Source: Nocardia anaemiae NBRC 100462
GTDB lineage: Bacteria; Actinomycetota; Actinomycetes; Mycobacteriales; Mycobacteriaceae
Direction: 5' to 3'
DNA length: 64,000 nucleotides
Assembly (NCBI RefSeq): GCF_001612725.1
Contig: NZ_BDAZ01000017.1
Coordinates: 186,001-250,000 of the forward strand
Shown here: in pieces, positions 56,630 to 64,000 of the stretch
Position numbering within the stretch: position 1 is the first letter of the stretch
How the letters are laid out: each line of letters opens with the position of its first letter
Notes under the pieces: model-generated
What the model saw: only the letters and a program-made list of their open reading frames with translations
The model's database searches: none
Told to the model about the DNA's origin: nothing
Translations under genes and position numbers: made by a program

Positions 56630-57763
56630 ATGCCGGTGAGCGCCCTTGTTCGGACCCGAAACCGCACCGTTGGCGACTGCTCGCAGGTCGCTCGAAACCG
56701 CACAGACTCCCCCCGATACGGCACCGCCAGCAAGCGCGCGGTCCGGCACGGGTGCGCCGCGGTCGCCCTGCTGTGCGCCGCATTGCTCGTCGCGGGCTGC
56801 AGTCAGCAGGACGACGCCAGCTCGATCATTCGCACCACGACGAATATCGCGGGCGCGGGTGTGGTCGGCCTGGAGCGCGACACCTCGCAGGCCTGCCCGC
56901 TGCCGAGCGCACCCGATCCGTCGAACGGCAAGACCCGCACCGTCACCCACGCCGCGGGCACCTCGGAGGTGCCCGCGGATCCGCAGCGCGTCGTGGTGCT
57001 TTCCACCTCCGCATTGGACGCCGCCTGCGCGGTCGGCCTGTGGGAGCGAGTCGTCGGCGCGGTCCCGATCGATGGACCCCGCTCGCAGCCCATGTATCTC
57101 GGTTACGGCGTGCTGAAGATTCCCGCCGTCGGTTCGGCGGCACAACCCGATCTCGGGCAGATCGCCGCCCTGCGTCCCGATCTGATCATCGGCGATATTT
57201 CCAGCGGCCCAGGCGGTTTCGCCGCATTGCAGGCGATCGCGCCGACCGTGCTCGCCGATCCCGGCAGCGGTTGGCAGACCGAATTCAGCACGCTCGCAGC
57301 GGGTCTCGGCCGCCGCACCGCCGCGGCAACAGCATTGGAGAACTACCGCAACGAGGCACGCGAGACCGGTAATGCCCTGGGCGCCAGCCAGTCCCAGGCC
57401 TCGGTGGTCCGCTTCACCGCCGATCAGAATCAGGTCCAGGGCAGCAATAGCTTCGCGGGACAGGTCCTCGCCGATGTGGGCGTACAGCGGCCGACCGCGC
57501 AGCGCGGCCGCTCCTTCGAGGTGAGCGAGAAGGACCTGATCAAAGTCGAGGGCGACATCATCTACGTCATCTTCGCGGGCGAAGCCGGTACAGAGCACGG
57601 TAAAACGGTGCTGCGCAGCGATGCATGGAAAGATCTCGGCGCCTCCGCCGATAAGCGCGTCTTCGCGGTCGAAGACACCGTGTGGCACGGTGACGGGCTG
57701 ACCGCGGCCCGCGCAATGCTCGCCGACCTGCGCAGCAGCCTGAACGGTTTCGTCACCGACTGA
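56630..57763 (+). CDS. fecB: FecB-type siderophore-binding lipoprotein
   Basis: A 377-residue lipoprotein of the ABC iron-siderophore binding family (TroA/BtuF fold), counterpart of Rv3044. The lipobox LLVAGC is near residue 53 after a long basic leader. The ligand-binding fold includes RVVVLSTSALDAACAVGLWE, LRPDLIIGDISSG, AIAPTVLADPG and DKRVFAVEDTVWHG. No permease genes follow; an NRPS gene lies 1 kb downstream, which suggests uptake of its product. The ATG at 56630 is kept for length; a start within the leader is possible. Confidence 0.9.
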   Translation: MPVSALVRTRNRTVGDCSQVARNRTDSPRYGTASKRAVRHGCAAVALLCAALLVAGCSQQDDASSIIRTTTNIAGAGVVGLERDTSQACPLPSAPDPSNGKTRTVTHAAGTSEVPADPQRVVVLSTSALDAACAVGLWERVVGAVPIDGPRSQPMYLGYGVLKIPAVGSAAQPDLGQIAALRPDLIIGDISSGPGGFAALQAIAPTVLADPGSGWQTEFSTLAAGLGRRTAAATALENYRNEARETGNALGASQSQASVVRFTADQNQVQGSNSFAGQVLADVGVQRPTAQRGRSFEVSEKDLIKVEGDIIYVIFAGEAGTEHGKTVLRSDAWKDLGASADKRVFAVEDTVWHGDGLTAARAMLADLRSSLNGFVTD

Positions 57764-58153
57764 ATCTTTGGCCGCGCCTCCGGCGCGGCGTGTGCTCTGT
57801 TCTTGGCCGCGCGGGCGCGGCGTGTTCGCGGCCCCCTGGTGTCTCGCGTCCGAGCGGCCGAGACTCGCGCCTGCGGCGCATGCGCTTCGGCCACTCGGCT
57901 GAGTCGATGGCCGCGCCTGCGCGCGGACGCGAGACGGGCCGCGAACGTCGCTCGTAAGACTCGCTCCGCGGTAGTTGCGAGTGGCTTGAACGGTTCGTCA
58001 CCGACTGAGTCTTCGGCTGCGACACACCTTGGGTATGAATTCGCTCACCCTTGGAGTGCTCCCACCAGCGCTTGGGTAGCTGTCGCCAACCCCTCCCGGC
58101 AGCGAGATTAGAAGGGCACCGAGAACAAGACGGAACCTGTGAGGGGATCACTA
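57764..58153. repeat. Repeat-rich, highly structured intergenic region after fecB
   Basis: The last 37 bases of the fecB end region (57741-57777) recur with small changes at 57986-58021, so part of fecB's 3' end, including its stop codon, is duplicated. Between them lie GGCCGCGCC-TCC-GGCGCGGC type hairpins and a long inverted repeat: 57824-57834 plus 57841-57851 pair with 57925-57946 (22 bp, one 6-nt bulge). No protein-coding frame is supported. It may act as a terminator or structured RNA. Confidence 0.65.
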
Positions 58154-58597
58154 ATGAGCACTCTGGTCGCAACGCCCGCCACCAACGTCATCCAGCTGCA
58201 GCCGCGCCTGCGCAACGCCGATGTGGTCGCCGGTAACCCCGGGTCGCTCGCCGATGTCGAGCTGGATCGCTGGGCGAACCGGCTGGCCCGGCTGCTGATC
58301 GCCCGCGGCGCCACCGCCCACACCCGGATCGCGCTGGCGATCGAGCCGCAGATCGAGGCGACCGTGTCCGCGGCCGCCGTGCGCAAGCTCCGCGCGACCC
58401 CGGCCCAGCTGGCCGACGACGCCGCCGCGGTCCATGGTGCGGCCATCGGCATCACCACCAGGGCCCGCCGCGCGGAGCTCTCCGACGCCATCGACTGGCT
58501 GATCCTGGACGACCGTTCGACGCTGCAGCGCTACCTGGTCAGCTCGGATGCACCGATCACCGACGCCGAGCGGCTCGCACCGCGGAAGTCCGCCTGA
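58154..58597 (+). CDS. Orphan NRPS adenylation-domain fragment-like protein
   Basis: A 147-residue protein that aligns by eye over about 110 residues with the A domain of the NRPS that follows: VELDRWANRLARLLIARGAT here and [18 protein letters not shown] there, then GITTRARRAELSDAIDWLIL against [20 protein letters not shown], and ITDAERLAPR against [10 protein letters not shown]. It ends just before the ATP-binding A3 motif, so it cannot adenylate. The ATG has GAGGGG upstream, and coding quality is good, so it looks maintained, not decayed. It might be an NRPS chaperone or regulator; function unknown. Confidence 0.75.
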   Translation: MSTLVATPATNVIQLQPRLRNADVVAGNPGSLADVELDRWANRLARLLIARGATAHTRIALAIEPQIEATVSAAAVRKLRATPAQLADDAAAVHGAAIGITTRARRAELSDAIDWLILDDRSTLQRYLVSSDAPITDAERLAPRKSA

Positions 58598-58612
58598 CCT
58601 GGAAGCACCCCG

Positions 58613-58642
58613 GCGCGCCCGAACCTGGAGGTTCGGGCGCGC
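58613..58642. terminator. Hairpin terminator between the orphan A fragment and the NRPS
   Basis: GCGCGCCCGAACC-TGGA-GGTTCGGGCGCGC, a perfect 13-bp stem with a 4-nt loop, 15 bp after the orphan gene's stop. It suggests that the NRPS has its own promoter or is expressed at a lower level by read-through. Confidence 0.75.
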
Positions 58643-58834
58643 TGCGGCGTGAGCGAGGGGACCAGAGGCGGCAGCGCAGCTCAACCACGCAGGGCGCCGG
58701 GAACGCCGCCAGTCGAGCACAGTGTTGTGAAACGGCTTCGGTGGGCTCGGTGCCGGTCCAAAATGAATCTAGCTACGCGACGGTCGGGACCAGCGGTGGA
58801 CAACCGTGTCAGACGTCAGAATGCAGGTCTGCTT

Positions 58835-61800
58835 ATGCATGAGTCATCGTCTTCGAGCTCGACAACCGACAACGAGGGCGCGTTCCCGTTATCGGCGGCC
58901 CAGCGCGGCATCTGGTTCGCCCAGCACATCGCGGGTGATACGCCTATTTCGATCGCGCAGTACGTCGAACTGGTCGGCGAACTCGACCTCGACGCACTGG
59001 CGGAGGCCGCACGCCGGACCGGACGGGAATTCGGCACCGGCTATATCCGGCTGGTCGATGTCGATGGTCAGCCGTACCAGTACATCGACACCTCCTTGGC
59101 GGACGAACCGCTCGTCATCGATCTACGAGACGAGCCCGATCCGGTCGCGGCGGCGCAGGCCTGGATGCGCGCGGAGTACGCCGCACCGCTGGATCTCATG
59201 CGCGACCGGCTGGTCTCGATGGCCATGCTGCGGATCGCCGACGATCGCTGGTTCTGGTACTCGCGCATGCACCACATCGTGCTGGACGGCATGGGGGCAC
59301 TCGCCCTGGTCCAGCGGACCGGCGAGATCTACAACGCGCTCGTCGAAGGTAAAGAGCCTCCTCCCGGCAAGGCCGAACCGCTGCAGAAGATCGTCGACGC
59401 CGATCTGGCCTACCGCAGCTCGGACCGATTCGAGGCCGATCGCGAGTACTGGCGCGAGCATTTGGCGGGCATGGCCGATCCGGTCAATCTCGCGGGCCGG
59501 GAGGCCGAGGTCGACGCACCGCCGAACCGAGTCTCGGGTGCGCTGCCGTCGGCGACGGCCGAATTGCTCGATACCGTTGCGAAGGCGGCCGATTCGGGTG
59601 TCGCGCCGACGATTGTCGCCGGATTCGGCGCTTATCTCGCCGCGATGACCGGTGCACCGGAGGTGATCCTGAGCCTGCCGGTTTCGGCGCGCACGACGGC
59701 CTCGCTGCGCCGCTCCGGTGGCATGGTCGCCAATGTCGTTCCGCTCCGTCTCACCTTGACGCCGACCACGACGGTGGGATCGGTCATCGGGGCCACGCAG
59801 CGCGAGCTGACCGGTGCGCTGCGCAGGCAGCGCTACCGGCAGGAGGATATCGTCCGCGACCTGGGCTGGGCGATGGACGAGGCCACGTCCTTCGGTCCGG
59901 CCGTGAATTTGATGATGGTGGACACCAGGATTCAGCTCGGCGCGGTCACCGGCCGACTGCACGTGCTGACCTCCGGGTTGATCGATGATCTGTTCCTCAA
60001 CCTGTATCCGGGCGTGGGCGGCGAGAGCACCCATATCGATCTGCAGGGCAATGGGAACCTTTACAGCACAGAGGAATTGGCGGCGCACCACGCGCGCTTC
60101 CTGATGTTCCTGCACCGCTTCCTCGCCGCCGGACCGGATGCGCCGCTGTGCACCGTCCATGTTGCCTCCGAGGAGGAACAGAGTCGGCTGGTACCCGCAC
60201 GCGGCCCCGAGGGAGTAGCCGCGCGCACGCTACCCGAACTCATTGCGGCCGGTGTGGCACTCGATCCGGAAGCGGTGGCGCTGCGGTACGGCGATACCCA
60301 GATGACCTACCGCGAGGTCGACGAATATACGAACCGTCTGGCCCGGGTGCTGATCGCCGCGGGCGCCGGACCCGAACGCACCGTGGCGATTTCGATTCCG
60401 CGTTCGGCCGAATCGGTGCTCGCGACGCTGGCGGTGGCGAAATCCGGTGCCGCATTCGTACCCATCGACCCGACCTATCCGGCCGACCGGATCGAGCATA
60501 TGGTCGGCGACAGCGGTGTCGTCGCGGGTGTCACCGTGGGGGCGGCCCGAAAGTCATTGCCGGACCGGGTGAATTGGCTGGTCCTGGACGACGACGCGAC
60601 CGGCGACACGGTGGCGGCACACGATTCGGCGGCGGTCACCGATGCCGATCGCCGGATGCCGGTGCATCTGGATCAGATCGCCTACATCATCTACACCTCC
60701 GGCTCGACCGGACTGCCCAAGGGCGTGCTGGTGTCCCACCGCGGCCTGGCGAATCTGGTCACCGGTTCCGGCGCGGGCTTCGGGGTATCCGCCGCCGATT
60801 CTGTTGTGGCACATGCTGTTTCACCGAGCTTCGATATCTCGGTGGAGGAAATCTTCGTCACCCTCGCGGCGGGCGCGACACTGGCCGTTGTGCCGCCGTC
60901 GGCGTATGCGGGCGAGGAGATGGCCGAAGTGCTGCGCGCCCACCGCGTCACACATCTGAATGTGACTCCGGCGGTGGTGGGATCCCTGGATCCGGCGACG
61001 CTGCCGGAACTGCGCACGATCGTGGTCGGCGGCGACGCGTGCCCGCCGGAACTGGTGGCCACCTGGTCGGGTCGATCGTTGTTGAACGGCTACGGGCCCA
61101 CCGAAACCACCATCACCGTGACCTTGAGCGGGCCGCTCAGCCCGGGTGGCCAGGTCACCATCGGCAGTCTCACCCAAGGCGTCAGCGCGGTCGTGCTCGA
61201 CCCGTGGCTGCGGCCGGTCGCCCGCGGGGCCGTCGGCGAGCTGTACCTCGCCGGTCCCGGCGTGGCACGCGGATATCACCAACGCAATGGCCTGACCGCC
61301 AGCCGATTCGTCGCGAACCCGTACGCGCCGGGCGAACGCATGTACCGAACCGGCGATCTCGTGCGCTGGACCGCGCACGATGAACTGGAATACCACGGCC
61401 GCAGCGACTTCCAGGTGAAGGTACGCGGGTTCCGCATCGAACTCGGCGAGATCGATGCCGCGCTGCAGCGTCAGCCGGATGTCGATTTCGCGCTCACCAT
61501 CGGCGCCGAGTCCCCGACCGGTGCGACCGCGTTGGTGGCCTACGTCAAGGGCAAGCCGGGCACCGAGATACATCCGGAAGCGCTGAAAGCGGCCGCCGGT
61601 GAGACGCTTCCGGCCTATATGGTCCCGTCCGTCGTCATGGTGCTGGACCATATCCCGTTGACGCCGCTCGGCAAGGTCGACCGCCGGGCACTGCCCGCAC
61701 CGGATTTCAGTGTTCGCGCGGTCGAGAGCCGGGCGCCGTCCACCCCGCGGGAAGCGGCGCTCGCCGATCTGTTCGCCGACGTGCTCGGACTCGAGAAGGT

Positions 61801-64000
61801 CGGTGTCGACGAGAGCTTCTTCGCGCTCGGCGGCGACAGCATCGTCTCCATTCAGCTGGTTTCGCGCGCGAAGGCCGCCGGAATCGGCTTCAGTGCGCGA
61901 GATGTGTTCGAGCGCAAGACCGTTGCCGCATTGGCGGCAATCGCGACCGAGGTGGGCGCGCAGACGGTGACCGAGCTACCGGGTGGCGGAGTCGGACCGG
62001 TCGAGCTCACCCCGATCGTGCACGACATGGTGGAGCACGGCCGGACCTGGGACCGCTTCGGCCAGGCCGTCTTGATCGGTCTCCCCGCCGATTTCGGCCG
62101 CGATCAGCTCGGGGCGGCAGTCGAGGCACTCATCGACCACCACGATGTACTTCGCTCGACGCTGCGGCATACCGACACCGGCTGGGAATGGGTTGTGGCC
62201 GAACCTGGTTCGGTCGATGTCGATGCGTTGATCGATGTCGTCACGGCCGATGCGGATCTGACCGAGACTTGCGAGCGCGAATTGCAGCGCGCGGCGGATC
62301 TGCTCGATCCCGAGGCGGGCGTCGTCGCACGCTTCGTTCTCATCGATCGGGCCGAGGGCGATCCGATGTGCTGGCTGGTGCTGCACCATCTGGTCACCGA
62401 CGGCATCTCGTGGCGAATCCTGCTGCCGGACTTGGCAATCGCAGCAAGCGGGGGTGCGCTCATGCCGGTCGGCACATCGTTCCGGCGGTGGGCGCACGGT
62501 CAGGCCGAGCAGGCGGCCGAGCGCACCGCCGAACTGCCACTGTGGCAGCGCATGCTGGCCACACCCGATCCGGAGATCGGATCGGCGGCACTGGATCCCG
62601 CGGTCGATGTCGTCGCCACCATGGGGCAGTACCAGACCACCGTGGAACCGGATATCGCGAATACCGTGCTCTCCACCTTGCCGGACCAATTCCATTGCGG
62701 CACAGACGATGTACTGCTCGCCGGGCTCGCACTCGCGGTGAGCCGCTGGCGAGAGCGCAGCACCGCACTGCTCACCCTGGAGGGCCACGGTCGCTCCGAG
62801 ACGATCCTGCCCGGCGCCGATATCGCCCGCACCGTCGGCTGGTTCACCAACATCTACCCGGTGGCCATCGACGTAACCGGCATCGATCTCGACGACGCAT
62901 TCGTCGGTGACAGCGCGGCGGGTACCGCGATCAAGGCGATCAAGGAACAGCTGCGGGCGGTGCCGGACAAGGGCATCGGCTACGGCATGCTGCGCTATCA
63001 GAATCCGGAGACCGCCGCCGCCCTCGCGGACGCGCCGACACCGCAGCTGAGCTTCAACTATCTCGGCCGGGCGCTCACTGGTGGACATGCGGGACCTTGG
63101 CTCCCACAGCGTTTCGCCGCCACCCAGAACGACACCGCACCGATGGCCGCGGTCGTCGATATCAATGCCGTACTCACCGATGTCGGACTGGAGGTCACCT
63201 GGGCCTACGCCTCCCGGCTGCTGGACGAGGCGGATGTGCGCGAACTGGCCGAGCTCTGGTCGCAGGCGCTGCGGGCACTGGCCATCCACGCCACCTCGCC
63301 CGGCGCGGGTGGGCGCACACCATCGGACTTCGAACTCGTCGCGGTGCGACAACAGCAGATCGACAGCTGGGAAAGCCGCTATCCGAACCTCATGGATGTC
63401 TGGCCGCTCTCGCCGCTGCAATACGGCCTGCTCTTCCACGCGCTCTACGACTCCGACACCGCCGACGGCTACACCGTGCAATCACTGCTCACCCTGGCGG
63501 GCACGGTCGATGCCGATCGATTGCGCAGTGCGGCACAGGCTTTGCTCGAACGGCACGAGAACCTGCGCGTCGCCTTCGTGGAGACCGATGACGGTCCACG
63601 CCAGCTCGTCCTCGGCGATGCCGAAATCCGCTGGCAGGATGTGGATCTCACCGACATCGCGGATACCGCCGAACGCGATCGCGAATTGGATCGCCTGATC
63701 GCCCTCGATGCCCGCACCCGTTTCGAACTCGCCCGCCCACCACTGATCCGCTTCACCCTGATCCGCACCGCCGCCGATACCTATCGACTGGTGATGACCA
63801 ATCACCATCTCGTGCTCGACGGCTGGTCGACGCCGCTGCTGGTGCGCGAACTGCTGACGCTCTATGTCATGTCGGGCGACACCTCCGTACTGCCGCCCGC
63901 GCACTCGTATCGGGAATTCCTGACCTGGCTCGACGAGCAGGACAATGCCGCCTCGCTCGCGGCATGGACGCAATCGCTGGCCGGCGTGGATTCGCCGACA
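58835..64000 (+). CDS. Non-ribosomal peptide synthetase, 5' part (C-A-T-E-C...), cut by the window end
   Basis: At least 1722 residues, open at the window end. Domain order: condensation (HHIVLDGMG near 146), adenylation ([11 protein letters not shown] near 619, YGPTETT near 752, [11 protein letters not shown] near 945), thiolation ([10 protein letters not shown], Ser near 1001), epimerisation ([10 protein letters not shown] near 1184, FNYLGR near 1408), and a second condensation domain (HHLVLDGWS near 1657). The first C domain resembles that of EntF ([14 protein letters not shown] against WYWYQRYHHLLVDG), which accepts aryl acids. Hand-aligned specificity residues are D-I-E-N-V-G-G-I-T-K, close to hydroxyornithine-type codes. 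With fecB nearby, a siderophore with a D-configured residue is likely. A GTG at 58796 is an alternative start. Confidence 0.93.
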   Translation, partial: MHESSSSSSTTDNEGAFPLSAAQRGIWFAQHIAGDTPISIAQYVELVGELDLDALAEAARRTGREFGTGYIRLVDVDGQPYQYIDTSLADEPLVIDLRDEPDPVAAAQAWMRAEYAAPLDLMRDRLVSMAMLRIADDRWFWYSRMHHIVLDGMGALALVQRTGEIYNALVEGKEPPPGKAEPLQKIVDADLAYRSSDRFEADREYWREHLAGMADPVNLAGREAEVDAPPNRVSGALPSATAELLDTVAKAADSGVAPTIVAGFGAYLAAMTGAPEVILSLPVSARTTASLRRSGGMVANVVPLRLTLTPTTTVGSVIGATQRELTGALRRQRYRQEDIVRDLGWAMDEATSFGPAVNLMMVDTRIQLGAVTGRLHVLTSGLIDDLFLNLYPGVGGESTHIDLQGNGNLYSTEELAAHHARFLMFLHRFLAAGPDAPLCTVHVASEEEQSRLVPARGPEGVAARTLPELIAAGVALDPEAVALRYGDTQMTYREVDEYTNRLARVLIAAGAGPERTVAISIPRSAESVLATLAVAKSGAAFVPIDPTYPADRIEHMVGDSGVVAGVTVGAARKSLPDRVNWLVLDDDATGDTVAAHDSAAVTDADRRMPVHLDQIAYIIYTSGSTGLPKGVLVSHRGLANLVTGSGAGFGVSAADSVVAHAVSPSFDISVEEIFVTLAAGATLAVVPPSAYAGEEMAEVLRAHRVTHLNVTPAVVGSLDPATLPELRTIVVGGDACPPELVATWSGRSLLNGYGPTETTITVTLSGPLSPGGQVTIGSLTQGVSAVVLDPWLRPVARGAVGELYLAGPGVARGYHQRNGLTASRFVANPYAPGERMYRTGDLVRWTAHDELEYHGRSDFQVKVRGFRIELGEIDAALQRQPDVDFALTIGAESPTGATALVAYVKGKPGTEIHPEALKAAAGETLPAYMVPSVVMVLDHIPLTPLGKVDRRALPAPDFSVRAVESRAPSTPREAALADLFADVLGLEKVGVDESFFALGGDSIVSIQLVSRAKAAGIGFSARDVFERKTVAALAAIATEVGAQTVTELPGGGVGPVELTPIVHDMVEHGRTWDRFGQAVLIGLPADFGRDQLGAAVEALIDHHDVLRSTLRHTDTGWEWVVAEPGSVDVDALIDVVTADADLTETCERELQRAADLLDPEAGVVARFVLIDRAEGDPMCWLVLHHLVTDGISWRILLPDLAIAASGGALMPVGTSFRRWAHGQAEQAAERTAELPLWQRMLATPDPEIGSAALDPAVDVVATMGQYQTTVEPDIANTVLSTLPDQFHCGTDDVLLAGLALAVSRWRERSTALLTLEGHGRSETILPGADIARTVGWFTNIYPVAIDVTGIDLDDAFVGDSAAGTAIKAIKEQLRAVPDKGIGYGMLRYQNPETAAALADAPTPQLSFNYLGRALTGGHAGPWLPQRFAATQNDTAPMAAVVDINAVLTDVGLEVTWAYASRLLDEADVRELAELWSQALRALAIHATSPGAGGRTPSDFELVAVRQQQIDSWESRYPNLMDVWPLSPLQYGLLFHALYDSDTADGYTVQSLLTLAGTVDADRLRSAAQALLERHENLRVAFVETDDGPRQLVLGDAEIRWQDVDLTDIADTAERDRELDRLIALDARTRFELARPPLIRFTLIRTAADTYRLVMTNHHLVLDGWSTPLLVRELLTLYVMSGDTSVLPPAHSYREFLTWLDEQDNAASLAAWTQSLAGVDSPT

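Noticed and set aside
55453..56733. Minus-strand frame of 426 codons over the VOC and fecB upstream region
   Set aside because: Most of it mirrors the VOC gene. The tail at 55453-55680 has a hydrophobic stretch and could be a small membrane protein, but no ribosome-binding site or family match supports it.

Overview
The window is high-GC actinobacterial DNA, most likely from Nocardia or a close mycolic-acid-producing relative. The main evidence is gene order. The housekeeping genes follow the order known around Rv3011c to Rv3044 of Mycobacterium tuberculosis: gatA, gatC, ACT-domain protein, ligA, MetE-like protein, mnmA, iscS, acyltransferase pair, etfA/etfB, methylglucose-lipopolysaccharide genes, PQQ-repeat lipoprotein, two methyltransferases, enoyl-CoA hydratase, NUDIX, ABC ATPase, serB, ctaD, fecB. 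GTG and TTG starts and 4-bp stop/start overlaps are frequent. I saw no rRNA, tRNA or CRISPR array.

Layout. 0-3 kb: a secreted SGNH esterase and a TetR/SDR divergent pair with two perfect palindromic operators. 3-16 kb: core block gatA-gatC, ACT protein, GNAT, a small membrane protein, an AAA ATPase, a secreted four-cysteine protein, an SDR-QueA-like pair under a MerR-type operator, ligA, MetE-like, mnmA, iscS. 16-30.5 kb: an accessory island inserted between iscS and the acyltransferase pair. It starts with a broken tyrosine recombinase and an SDR fragment and has a mosaic transposase remnant near 22.5 kb. Between these lies a three-gene operon: a family 2B (cyclic-nucleotide-domain) encapsulin shell protein, a polyprenyl diphosphate synthase, and a fusion of an FAD amine-oxidase-type flavoenzyme with a class I (trichodiene-synthase-like) terpene cyclase. 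This looks like a terpenoid-making protein nanocompartment and is the most exciting system in the window. The island continues with a xanthine-dehydrogenase-type operon and then a compact cluster: secreted cupin, a 12-codon ORF with a perfect ribosome-binding site encoding MIETGVDDGPTC, a flavoprotein of the cysteine decarboxylase type, and an MFS exporter. This could be a minimal RiPP pathway, because such flavoproteins act on C-terminal cysteines.

30.6-58 kb returns to the conserved core: an OlsB/OlsA-like acyltransferase pair (possible ornithine lipid synthesis), a type II NADH dehydrogenase, a LysR regulator, a PadR-controlled ABC-2 exporter, etfA/etfB, the three-gene MGLP set (methyltransferase, GH57 branching enzyme, GT4), and the genes through ctaD. 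From 56.6 kb the theme is probably iron: a FecB-type siderophore-binding lipoprotein, an orphan 147-residue piece of an NRPS adenylation domain, and a large NRPS (C-A-T-E-C...) running off the end. The first condensation domain resembles that of EntF, and my hand-read adenylation code (D-I-E-N-V-G-G-I-T-K) is hydroxyornithine-like, so a siderophore is a reasonable guess.

All family calls come from reading motifs in the translations. No database search was run.
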